Positions 11,350 through 21,800 of a stretch of DNA of 53,881 nt are shown piece after piece. The notes beneath the pieces are model-generated. The model saw only the letters and a list, made by a program, of their open reading frames with translations. It had not been told where the DNA came from and ran no database searches. Made by a program: the position numbers and the translations under genes. The stretch's first letter is position 1. Every line of letters begins with the position of its first letter. Origin of the DNA: Perkinsus olseni (Eukaryota; Perkinsozoa; Perkinsida; Perkinsidae); assembly GCA_013115135.1 (NCBI GenBank), contig JABANP010000370.1, positions 1 through 53,881 on the forward strand, given 5' to 3'.

Positions 11350-12992
11350 ATGATGCTCTACTTTCTGATATGGCTGCTCCGTCCAACGCCAGTGTCGACC
11401 TTGGCTGCGGAGTATCCCCTTCCTCCCTGCAGTAGTGAATGCACCATCGAGCTGAACCCTAGCGTCCTCGCTAGGAGTGGAGACCCGCTGCATTTGGAGT
11501 GGTCCATCGAGTCCGGCAACGAATCGGATTTTATAGGCTTCTTCGCTCCGCCCTTTCGTTCTGCCACCTACGACGATTACGTTATGCTCTTCAGACCGCA
11601 CATGATCGGAGCCTCGGAGCACACCGTGTCTCTGACGAACCTCCGGGCTCCTTTCTATGACGTCCGCTACATTTCCGCAACAACCGGGCAGTGCCTTTGC
11701 CGAGCCAATGAGAGACTGAGATTCGAGATGGGCCATCGTGAGCCAACTCAGGGCCACGTCACCATGGATACCACCACTGGTGCTCTCAAAGTCCACTGGG
11801 TCAGCGGGGATCCGGACCCAGGCTTTGTCGAGTACAAGGCCGCAGACGATGCGGACTGGTCTGTGAGGCACGCCACTGTTGCTACGTACGACTTCCACGA
11901 CATGTGTGGTGGTGATATGGATAACTACTACGACCCGGGTTACTTCTACTCGGCCACTTTGCCCGGGGACTTGAAGGGTGAGATCACTGTACGCTTCGGC
12001 AGCATCTTTCACCGTTCGAAGGCATTCATTGTTGCCACCCCTGTCCCATCGGGCTCGGCCGAGGTCCACAGCGTAGCGCTGTTAGGAGACATGGGGGTTC
12101 AGAGTTTCTATCGAGGGCCCGATAAGGTGGAGGTCCCCAACGGCCGCTGGGATACCTACTGGGTCCAAGACCACATGCGGGCCAACCCGAGGCTCAGGAT
12201 GGCGGTCCACTTCGGCGACGTGTCTTATGCTATGGGGCGCTCTCGCGTCTGGGACCTGTTCGGCACAGCTGTCGAGGACGTGGCAATGAGGATGCCCTAC
12301 ATGGTCAGCGTTGGCAATCATGAGTTCGACTATGTCGGTGGAGGTTGGCATCCCCGTCGTGGGGCAACTTCGGTATGGATTCTGGTGGCGAGTGTGGCGT
12401 CCCGACCAAGCATAGGTATCAGTTCCCTTATTGGTGGTATGCCTTCTCCTTCGGCCTTGTCCGCTATGTTATGCTGTCCTCTGAACATGACTGGACGAAA
12501 GGCAGTGAACAGTGGCAGTGGTTGGATGAACAACTAGCTGAAGTCGACAGATCGGTGACGCCCTGGGTCATCGTCACCGCCCATCGCCCAATGTTGGTAT
12601 CGGGCTACGACCCGTCCGAGCGGGCGGTCGAGGACCATATGTATCCTGCCCTTGGCCCCCTGCTCAAGAAGCACAGAGTGAACCTGTTCGTTGCTGGCCA
12701 CTGGCACTACTATGAGAGGACACATCCTGTGGACGGCACGGTGCACGTGTTAGCGGGAAGCGCCGGGGCCTACGACCTTCATGACGTCTTTGAGGACCTC
12801 CCTCGAGTAGCGGCGCGATGGCCCGACGTCCGTGGGTATCTCGAGCTCAAGGTCACCAGAGACGAACTCGAAGGCACCTTCTGGGGTATCAACAACACTA
12901 TGGCTGATAGACGTATGGCTGTGTTCGACCACTTTACAGTTGCCCCATGGGCCGAGGGCCCCGTGGAGATCCCCCACACCGAGGTCTTGTGA
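11350..12992 (+). CDS. Purple acid phosphatase, secreted, with one frame break
   Basis: A metallophosphatase of the purple acid phosphatase family: hydrolyses phosphate monoesters using a two-metal centre, normally outside the cell or in vesicles. It opens with a hydrophobic signal-like leader (MMLYFLIWLL), followed by a fibronectin-like N-terminal domain (GDPLHLEWSIESGNESDF). All metal-ligand motifs are present in order: GDMG (about residue 245), HFGDVSYAMG, GNHEFDY, AHRPM and GHWHYYERTHP. About 546 residues, normal for plant-type long family members. It is intronless, unlike most neighbours. The frame changes after GGGWHP, near the CCCC run at 12352-12355: upstream motifs lie in the frame of 11350, while SWGNFGMDSGGECGVP and the AHRP and GHWH motifs are in the next frame to the stop at 12990-12992. 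No GT-AG intron fits between them. One missing C would explain it, so either a sequencing slip, a true pseudogene, or recoding. Confidence 0.88.
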
Positions 12993-13648
12993 TCATGTTG
13001 TTTATTTTCTACTAATCGTCGACCCACTACTTCTTGAAATCGATTTCAGAATAGATATAGCATATTATAATGTATGGAGTTTCGTGTCTTGTTCGACCTG
13101 TTGCGGTACGCGAAGGATTCTACGGCAGCCGCGTGGATCGGCTTCGATGGAGGCAACAAATGTCATGATAGGCAAGTTGCCTACTACGCATCCTTCCATC
13201 CTTATGGGGTTTGTCCTGAATCTCTCAAAGGACGCTCCGAGGGACGGTATTTTGTAATCGTCGTGGAAGCTGGCATTCTGGGGCATGCAGGCCCTCGGGG
13301 ATGGGCGTCCAAGATCACCGCAGCACCTCGTGTCCGAAGGTCTGTCACGAACTGAGTAACCGAAAGGCTGAGCGAAGACCCAGCAAGTGCATCGCTGTCG
13401 CTGCCCCAATTCATTCAGAGCGAGTAAAGCCTATCGCAGCGACTCGACCACCTCGTGTAAGGCATTCCCCCGCTACTAGATTCAGCTCAGTGTTAACTCA
13501 ATAGGCGAATAACTGTCACCTACCCCACACCGGGCCTCCTCGCGGGACTTTGGATGCTGCCCTGAGAATATATCATGCGTTGTTGGCTCTCTCGAGTACC
13601 ACCCAATGCCACGCGAATTCTGAAACACTGGGAATCATCGCCGAAGTC
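12993..13648. other. Intergenic, no supported gene
   Basis: Overlapping short frames on both strands (up to 114 codons on minus) without motifs. An AT-rich patch at 13,030-13,075 follows the phosphatase stop and may hold its 3' end signals. The 5' exon(s) of the PG-rich gene may begin here. Confidence 0.35.
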
Positions 13649-15339
13649 ATGTACAACTTGTCACTGATTTTTATGGAGGGAGTATTCGATAGGCCAGGCC
13701 GACGCGAGACATCGGTCGTGTTAGAATCGAAGCCTTTGGTTGCCTCCATGGAAGAAGTTAACTTCCGCGTTGCTGGTCGGCTGCATGGCGGTCGGCTGTG
13801 CCTGGGGTCCGTGCATGACCCTTATGACAGCGACACCGGGAAGGGCCCGCGGTCCAGTATCCCGGCAAGACTGCAAACTGTCCTGTCCCGAGGACTCAGA
13901 GAACCTATCGGCTTTGGCAGAGAATCCTCGCGGTTCGAACCTCCTCGAGTAGCGGATGGGCCGGGCCCTGGAGCGTACGTCTCCTTCTGCGGTCCGCGGC
14001 GGCGCGAGGGAGTGGTCGCAGGTATATTGATGCCGTTAAGAGAAGACCTTTCGGGCACGATAGGCTCACTTCCGATAGCTGGTCGAAGAGAGGGACGGGC
14101 TCCTTCGCGTCCAAGTCTACAAGATTTCAAAGGTGGCCATACCCAGCTGTCGTGCCAGGTGAGATTCATCCGCACCTTCTATCTTGACGCCTCACTAGTG
14201 ACATCAATGCGGTCTGAGGACCATGCACGACCCGCTTCTGCGGGCTATAGGGCTAGCAGCACTACCCTTGAGGGTCTGTCACGGAAGCGCTTACAGTGCA
14301 AGGCTCGCACCGACTGGTCAGGCTTCAGAACTCGCCTACAGCATCTGATTTCAGGTCCGGGTACCTACAGGGTTTCGGTCTCTGCCGACCAAGCCGTGCA
14401 CTCGGGGAGTACCGCAACGCTGTCGTGTTGCGGTAGAAGTGAACTCAAGCTAGAGCCAAAACCAGGGCCCGGTCAATACGACCCTCTATTCCCAAACTTG
14501 CCTCGAATTAGAACAGCACTGCTTAGCATGAGCGACTCGAGACTTCCCAGACTACAGCAACATAGCGCACCAGGACCAGGGGCCTACAACCCCGCGATCA
14601 TCGGCAGCGCAGCTGCAGAGCCTATCATGGTCAAACTACTGCCGCCCACCGGCTCATCTTCGAACCAGTCGAAGTATCAATTGGGCCTCACGAGGATGGC
14701 GAACTCTGACAGTGTGAGCATCACCAAGGGCGACGCTAGAGGGGCAAGTCTAATCCATTCGATAAGATGTGCTCGTGTCGGAAATATTGCGATCCGTGGC
14801 GAACAACAGGCTCTCTTGTGACTAGAGAAGCTCGCGATTGCCATATAACAGATGTCGTGACTCTCCTTCTCGTTGACAGATCTCTGGACCTTCGAGCACC
14901 ATAAAATGCAATAATCGCTCCTACGTCGTTCCTGGGCCAGGACACTATAGCGGTAAGCGTCTGTCGTGAGCTGTCGAATCGCTCGAGGGCTCACTGAGAT
15001 TCTTAGCAGTCTTCCCTCAGTGAATCTGCCACCTTTTTCGAGTGACTTCTCGAGCCAGTTTAGCAGTGCCTTCCAGAAGCCTTCGAGAGCCCGTCGTGCA
15101 GGGAGCACGCTTGTCAGCCCGTCTCCCCCGCCCGGTCCAGGTGGATTATACATTCGCAGCTCATCATGACCATAGCCACGACGACTCGTCGTCACATTTT
15201 AGGAGAATACACGGCAATGCTCAGCTCCAGCGTGGACAATCGAGCCACGACAAGCTTCTTGTCATCTCCCGTGCAGCGGAGCATTTTCCCAGTGGCGAGC
15301 GGTGCTCCCGGGCCGGCTTACTATCATCCGCACGGATAA
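13649..15339 (+). CDS. Sperm-tail PG-rich repeat (SHIPPO/STPGR) protein
   Basis: Proline-glycine repeats of the form P-G-P-G-x-Y mark this as a STPGR protein, a family found along ciliary and flagellar microtubules. Repeats seen: GPGPGAYVS, SGPGTYRVS, PGPGQYDP, PGPGAYNP, PGPGHYS, PGPGEYT and a last APGPAYYHP. Exons 13649-14713, 14880-14952, 15021-15140 and 15203-15339 close in phase (introns 166, 68 and 62 bases, GT-AG), giving 464 residues to TAA 15337-15339. Two of the repeats are only complete after splicing (PGPGHYS to VNLPPF; PGPG to EYTAML), which strongly supports the junctions. The start at 13649 is the first ATG in the open frame; upstream frame continues without ATG, so an earlier exon is possible. 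The presence of this gene implies the organism builds a flagellum, as expected for zoospores. Small undetected introns inside the first exon cannot be excluded. Confidence 0.75.
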
Positions 15340-15344
15340 TGGCC

Positions 15345-15900
15345 GGGAGAATCCTGCCAGGATCAAAGTTGCTGGTAGGCTCGTGGACGGTTCCGAAGAA
15401 CCGCTGGTAATCTTCTCCCTCGGCTCCCTTGTTCGGAGTTGTGGAGGTTCTGGGCAGGACCATCAGTATTGTCATCCTCATTTTCCCGCGCGGTGACTTG
15501 GGAGTGTTCTTGAGTGTATGAGCACTCCTGCGGACGAGGAGTCTGTGAATGAGCCCCTTTGGGCCAGCAGGTTTCCATGGACGATTTTCAGGCGCGCCCT
15601 CGGAGGAGATTTTCCCGCCGGGTTTGGCGCGAAGTAGACGTGTTAACATGCCATTATGCTGCTTTCATACTTCTAAGCTCCTACAGACACGAGTTGCAAG
15701 TTGGGAGGCGTCGCGTCCGAAATTCGGGAAGTGAGGGGTCCATTAGGCCGAATGGTGAAAGCATTCTCCTGTGAGTTGGCGACTGACCTGGGCCGACTAT
15801 GACGTGCAAGTCGGCGCCTCCCGAACTGAAAGACGTGGCTGAATGCACCGTCCAATTCCCGATGTATGGAGGTACCTCGGCGCTTCAATCGACAAATCAA
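15345..15900 (-). CDS. Possible small minus-strand gene, function unknown
   Basis: A minus block at about 15,775-15,690 reads ENAFTIRPNGPLTSRIS and on to a possible donor (TCT/GTAGGAG); further blocks at 15,650-15,345 are open in two frames (for example GEDYQRFFGTVHEPTSNFD). It would converge on the end of the PG-rich gene with almost no gap. I could not settle exon borders or a start, and recognise no domain. Confidence 0.25.
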
Positions 15901-15928
15901 TACAATTTCACATTTCCACCGACGACGA

Positions 15929-16153
15929 CTACCTCATAGGCGCTTCGATCCCCATCACTAGCGTCACTAAGCATAGTATGGTAATGACATACTGAGTGGT
16001 GGTCTTAACTTGTTGGCCGAGCTTCTCCGTGACTCCACAGGCAGCTGGTTGAGTTGGAAGTTTACTATCCGATCCCCCGGTAACGATCTCGCCAGTGTGC
16101 AACTCATCTTCCTGTTGCTGTCCCAGAATTGTGTATTCCATAGCCATTAGCAT
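15929..16153 (-). CDS. Possible tail-anchored small membrane protein
   Basis: An ATG-started frame of 74 residues: a polar N-terminus (EYTILGQQQEDELHTGEIV) followed near the C-terminus by one hydrophobic segment (YVITILCLVTLVMGI) and six residues to the stop. That layout suits a single-pass, C-terminally anchored peptide or the last exon of a larger gene; the frame stays open for about 75 bases upstream of this ATG. Another minus frame (16,216-16,440) has a hydrophobic stretch, FSIFLVRLKVRVLLIEGILY, that might be an earlier exon. No homolog recognised. Confidence 0.25.
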   Translation of the reverse strand: MLMAMEYTILGQQQEDELHTGEIVTGGSDSKLPTQPAACGVTEKLGQQVKTTTQYVITILCLVTLVMGIEAPMR

Positions 16154-16562
16154 TTTGCCGTTGCCTGTTAAACCTCTGATGTCTGGTTTTGAGCCGACTA
16201 GTGATATGTCAATCGTTAGTGAGGATCAATCTCAAGCCATCTGGACCCGTGAACAGCGAGCAAAGCGTACAAAATTCCTTCGATCAGCAGCACACGGACT
16301 TTCAGCCTAACTAGAAATATAGAAAAGGACAACCCGTGTGGATGATCGAACCACTCGGTTTCCGAGGCGCGCGACGAATGCGTGGTCCCTACCGTCTCTG
16401 GCTCGAACTCCGTGATTCCGCGGCGAGGGCGAGGATGCAAATACCCTACTTCTCAGCGCGACGGTCACTCCGAGATGATAACTCGGAGATAGCGATGCGC
16501 GTTCCCGCGCCAGAAATTCTTAGCTTGCCTTAAATCCAGGCTTCAGGGATTTAGAATCCTTT
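16154..16562. other. Upstream region of protease copy 1
   Basis: No confident gene; one minus frame of 74 codons noted under the preceding entry. The 60 bases before the protease ATG include a short direct-repeat-like string (ATCCAGGCTTCAGGGATTTAGAATCC). No core promoter element is identifiable. Confidence 0.3.
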
Positions 16563-17771
16563 ATGGTTCGAGCCTTCTTTCTATTACGAGTCTGCAGCCT
16601 GGCCGTACTATACTGTGGCTCAGTTTGCAGCCTGTTGGTCAGACTCCCAGTATCCTGGAGGCAGGAGTTATACGATTATCTACTTCTCGTGCCAATAGAA
16701 GCCGATCGTCAAGGTCTCAACCTCCTTGTGGATACGGGGACGCACGAGCTCTTCTTCATATCGAAGGAATGGCTCGAGGAGAGCGAGGGGCTCGGAGCGT
16801 GTGAAGCATCTGTTTACGGCTGTTACCAGTGCACCACAGCCCTCTGTGATGCAGAAGTGAGCGAAATCGAGTTCTGTGATGGCGACTGCGTATCAATTGT
16901 GCCCCTTACCGGCAACCTCACGATAGGTGGGCAGGAAGTTCCAGGGGTTAAGTTCGGACTAGTAGGGGGACATTCGGGCTCGCTGGGGCCCCACGCATCC
17001 CTGGGGTTGGCACCTCAGCCGGAGGAAGATGAGGATGATTACATCCCGCTGTTGGACCAGCTCGTGATGAAACGCATCATTGAATCGACGGACTTCTCCA
17101 TCGTCTTCAACCCTGGGAATCTGAGTGAAGGGGAGCTGATCCTCGGAGGCCTCGACCCCAGCAGATACCGCGGCCCGATGTCCTTCGTACCCCTCAAGGA
17201 TGGGTATAATACTTGGACAGTCGGGCTGAAGAGTATCCAAGTTGTGGGCAACGCCACTCTCGCACCGTTGACACCGAATACACCAGTGATCATCGACAGC
17301 GGGACCACCTGCTTTCACTTACCGGCCAGTGCGTATGATGTAATGATGGCAACCATAAAGTCAACCCTCGAGGCGGCAGGGCGGCATGTCGAGATGCGGG
17401 AAGGCTCGATGGCACCTCCGGCGCTACGAAATTGCGCAGACCGTGAGTATCTTCCCCCGCTCCAGGTTGCCTTCACTTCGCAAGATGGTAGCGATGTAAC
17501 CGTTGTTATACCGCAAGAGGTTTACGTGCAAGCCTATGATACTGATGCTGGACAGCTGTGTGCTCTGCTCCTGCGGGAGTCCTCGCAAGGTGAGGAAGAC
17601 ATCTCCATCGGGCAGAATCTCCTTCGCCGATACTATCTCTACTTCCAATACGACCAGAAACGAATTGGTTTCGCGGAATCGACAGAGGTGCTCACGAAGC
17701 CGAAGGAGAGATCTGAGGTCCCTTTGAAGGGCCGTACAGTCTTGCGTCCCGTATTTGAGCTCAGCATTTGA
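16563..17771 (+). CDS. Pepsin-like aspartic protease (family A1), copy 1, intact
   Basis: Single-exon gene of 402 residues. An N-terminal hydrophobic stretch (FFLLRVCSLAVLYCGSVCSL) looks like a signal peptide. The two catalytic aspartates are in LLVDTGTHELFF (about residue 57; DTGT instead of the usual DTGS) and VIIDSGTTCFHLP (about residue 243). A cysteine-rich insert follows the first site (GACEASVYGCYQCTTALCD, then FCDGDC), probably disulfide-bonded. Length and two-lobe layout match pepsin/cathepsin-D relatives, which cut proteins in acid vacuoles or outside the cell. There is no obvious pro-segment: the mature-like part starts within about 30 residues of the leader. Close relatives lie at 24012-25231 and 35078-36280 on the same strand. 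Flanked downstream by the cysteine-rich membrane gene. Confidence 0.93.
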   Translation: MVRAFFLLRVCSLAVLYCGSVCSLLVRLPVSWRQELYDYLLLVPIEADRQGLNLLVDTGTHELFFISKEWLEESEGLGACEASVYGCYQCTTALCDAEVSEIEFCDGDCVSIVPLTGNLTIGGQEVPGVKFGLVGGHSGSLGPHASLGLAPQPEEDEDDYIPLLDQLVMKRIIESTDFSIVFNPGNLSEGELILGGLDPSRYRGPMSFVPLKDGYNTWTVGLKSIQVVGNATLAPLTPNTPVIIDSGTTCFHLPASAYDVMMATIKSTLEAAGRHVEMREGSMAPPALRNCADREYLPPLQVAFTSQDGSDVTVVIPQEVYVQAYDTDAGQLCALLLRESSQGEEDISIGQNLLRRYYLYFQYDQKRIGFAESTEVLTKPKERSEVPLKGRTVLRPVFELSI

Positions 17772-18898
17772 ACTTGAGGCTCACAGGCGCTTGTTGACGC
17801 AAGGCGGTCAGACTCGCCACCCAGGCATCTCTTAAAGATGCTCCTCGATGACAGTCTGTGGTCCGGAATACTCTTATGCATCATTCTAATCACTATTTTC
17901 TATTCATCATACCCAAATGCTGAATTCTACTGTTTATGGCAAGAGTGTGGACTGTTGACTATTTTTGAGCGAATAGTAGCCACCCCGCGAATTCTGTTGA
18001 AAGTCAGCCAATCCTTGCTTACATCTGGCTCGCATAGCGACAACGAATAATTCTTCACCCAGAACGCTTCGGATCCTCGCCCCCGAAACCCTTACCCTGA
18101 ACTCTCTCAGCAGCAACACCATATTGGGAACGGCTTGGTGAACGGGCGAGCACATATTACCTAAGTAGTGATCTATAGGTAGATAGATAGAGTGCAGACA
18201 AGGAATAAAGGGGTTTGATCTGCAGCGCAGTTCTTGTGAGCTACTCCTTATTATAACCACCGCAACGAATCCTGTTATAGTGCTCCTCCACTCCTGATCG
18301 AGATTGATACATCAATGGTGGTACACTCCGCCCAAGTCCATGCAGTAGGAAAGATCAATCGCTAGCTACAGCTGTGCAGCGCTTTTTACCACTCAACTGC
18401 GTCGAGCCCTGACCACTCCTATCGTGTATTCTGCCGATCTTTGCCGCTTGGCTCATTTAGGCGTCTGTGATGCTACGCAGAGCTCAACTTCCGGCTCGTC
18501 AGACATACTGGGCCAGTATCGCAGGCACAGTGAGTGTTAATAATTACTTATATGATAAGTGTCACTAAACAAGAGTTGCTTACCGGGGTTCTAACGTTAT
18601 GAGGTCATCTACAGTCTTCAAGCCGACCTAAAGTTCCATACCTATGCGCCTGCATCGCTACACTCTCTGCTCAATGTCGCCCCTCCCGTAGCAGCTCGAA
18701 TTCGCAGGCGCCTCGAGAACTGATCGCCGGTCTTCATACCATGATAGTGAATCGCGGCCATGATATGCGTGTGAAGCGAATCTTTCGACCTGCAGATCTT
18801 CTTGCACCTGTAGCGTTTCGTATAAGACGATCGATCACTATTCTGTAGCGTCGAAGAGCCGCTCCTGCGTGCGTGTCTGCTTGTTCAGTGTGAGCACA
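17772..18898. other. Intergenic, AT-rich, no supported gene
   Basis: Frames are short and unsupported (one minus frame of 108 codons). The stretch 17,870-18,050 is AT-rich. A small GATA-type run (TAGGTAGATAGATAGA) lies at about 18,176-18,191. The region should contain the 3' end of protease copy 1 and the upstream region of the gene starting at 18899. Confidence 0.4.
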
Positions 18899-21800
18899 AT
18901 GCTCCGCATCGGATGGGTGATCCTTCTCGGCGGGCCGACCTCGTATGCTCTCAACTGTCCCCCTGGTACTGAGGTCCAGAACGACCGGTGTATCAAGTGC
19001 CCTGTAGGTGAGGACCTTGCCAACCAATAATTGTGCGCTTATGGGCGCTTTTCTCTGGTACCGTGGCCGCCCCTGGGAATAGTATCACTAGGAGCTCCCC
19101 AACTCAAGGGGCCCGTCACTCACATTAGTGCTCACGATTGGTTCAGGCACGATTCAGCCTTTCTCGATATTAGACGGCAACACCAGCATACGCTGCCAGT
19201 TGTGTCAGCCTGGTTACTTCCAGACCATTGAAGGCAGCTACGCATCAGAGTGTAGACATAAGCCGCTAGCTTTCCCTCGGAATCCCACCACAACTCTTCC
19301 GACGCTGTGGACGGAATTCTAGCTTTATGTTCTGCTGGAAATTGTTCCTAGTCACCGCAGCATGTCAGGTACCCCCTGTCCGGTAGGAACCTTCTCTAAC
19401 GAGGTCGGCAGCGATGGATGTACCCAGTGCCTGGTTGGTCAGTACCAAGACGTCGAAGGCCAAAGCTACTGTGAGCTCGGCCCCCTGACTGCCTCGTGAC
19501 GGAAGCAATGCTAAAGATGACTGAGATCCAGCTCTTTCATAGCGTGATGGGATCGGGCTTCGTGAACTCGGTTTTCTTGCAAAGTAGCCTGACATTGCAC
19601 ATTGACAGGTAAGTTCTGTCCTGGTCGGGCCAGTACTACAACGGCGTCCTCGGCATCAACGTCGCCGACACAATGCTACTGTGAGCTTCTGGGCTAGTCC
19701 TTGCCGGTGCCTCCCGTTCTAGAACCCGTTGCGAGCTCAGACTCTGCTGTTACTATATTCATGACGTAGGCAACCCTACTTACTACAGCCATTGTGCAGT
19801 GGGGGAATCCATCGTCAACTGTGAGGCATCAAAGGCATACTTTTTCAACCTCCGAGTCACAGATATCAAGTAATAGAAACTCAAGTGGAAACCCGCATCA
19901 GCACAGTCCAGCTGGTCATCGGTCGGCAATCGAGGTCAATCGAGCATATGTGCATCTGTCTCAGCCTGTGCGAGCCCTGTCCGTCAGGGATGGACTGCTC
20001 GGGAGGGTGGGTGAATAGAGACACTTCCTCAGAGGGTGAGCTTGCTTCGAGTTGGCCTCGTGTACACACACGCCTCATAGCCACTCGCAAATGCGCTGGA
20101 ACTTCTGGTCGCTGAGTTGTGGTACCAGATCGTCAAGTCCGTAGCATCTCGATCGTAGAGTCTGTTGTGCTGATTCATCGCAGACACCAAGTACCATGCG
20201 CAGCCTTCCGTCCGTCCTGGCATGTGGGCCAGCATATCTGCTAAATATCAACCCTATAAGTGTGAGCAAGGGGGGAGGAGAGGCACCTGGGTATATGGTG
20301 AACTACGCGGGAGTGAGCTCAGGACTCCGAGTTCACTAACACCCTATAGGGGACAGATCATTGGTTGTGAATCACCGCCTTTCACAATCTCATCACCCGC
20401 CCTCTCTACGAAGTGCTGGCCATGTGGAGCGGCCATCACGCCACGCCCACCACAGAGCACAATCGTCCCCATTCCCAGGTGTGTCGTACTTCGAGTGCCC
20501 TGGTGGACCGGCTGGCGAGTGTGCTCCGTGGAGGACCGGTACGGCATGTACCAAATGCGTGGAAGGGTACGCCCCTACCTCGCATGCCCTCCCCTCGTTC
20601 CCTGTGCTCCTCTCCACCGTGACCAACATCCCTGCTCCCTGTGTTTGACTTATGCCGCTTTTCCTGTCGTGATCTCCCCTGTAGATACTTCCGTTTCAAC
20701 GGCGCCTGTCTAGAATGCTTTCCGTTCCATCGCTTGACACTGGTAGCCATGCTCGCCCTCATGGCCATCTTCTGTTACGCCACGTGAGTCCGGTCTGCAG
20801 CATCGCACCCGTCAAGGTCCTCTCGAGGTACCACATGACCGGTGGTAGCACCATGCTTCATCAGCTGACGACACTGCTAGGTGTGACGATGTCTCTGGGC
20901 AACGTGAGTTGGAACCGTCGTATCTTCCCTGGCAGCTCGTGGCATTGACAGTGTGATTCACACTGCCCTCTGCTCTCCTGGTATCGCCCACGGGACTCGC
21001 GTGCTGCCGCGTTCGCGGAGCTGCCATCTCGGAAGCTGCCCCATCACCTTCTTAATCGCCGTTCCCGCATTGATGTCAGATAGTGACCTACCTGCAGATG
21101 ATGGGCCTCTTCTGTATCATTCTGTTCGATTGGCACTTGAGCTCAGTGGACGGGAAGGCCTGGAGCTCGGTGAGGTGGCCGTCTCCCATTCGATCCCTAC
21201 CGAAACGAGATGCTTCGAAAACTAGTTCACCTCGATTCAACTGTCACCATCTCGGTCATACCAATACGACTCATCATTATTCTCAGGTCCTAACAGTCCT
21301 ACGGCTCGCTTTGTTCGATTTCGGCGAGGCGTTGACCCTTGACTGCTGGTCGAGCAATACCTCCCCCTTGGGGGTCTACATCGCCCGTATGCTCATACCG
21401 CTACTCCTCTACGGGTGAGTGGAGGCTCGACCCGTTCGTCCCCCGCGCTCACAACTTGTGAATCACAACAAGGCTGGCAGTGCTCCTACGGCTATCCGTA
21501 TGGGACCATCAAAACTCAGTTTGAATGACGTGTTCGTCGTGCTATTATGAGGGCATCCCCGGCAGTGTTAGATTAACAACTCCACTTCTGGCGAGACTCT
21601 CCGACCTATCGAAGGAATTCAGTATTACGATTAAGCTTCATTTCTCAGGATGATGACATTCCTATGGTTCTGTATCCAGTTTAAACGCTACCACCTCGTC
21701 ACCAGCATTGGGAGGAGGTATCCCTACTGTGTTCTGTTGATGGGCTACAGTCCTTCTGTTTCAGCTACAAGTGGGAGTATTTAAGCCTGGCCAACTCCAT

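Noticed and set aside
12340..12400. Intron explaining the phosphatase frame change
   Set aside because: No AG acceptor lies between the last codon in the first frame and the conserved motif in the second.
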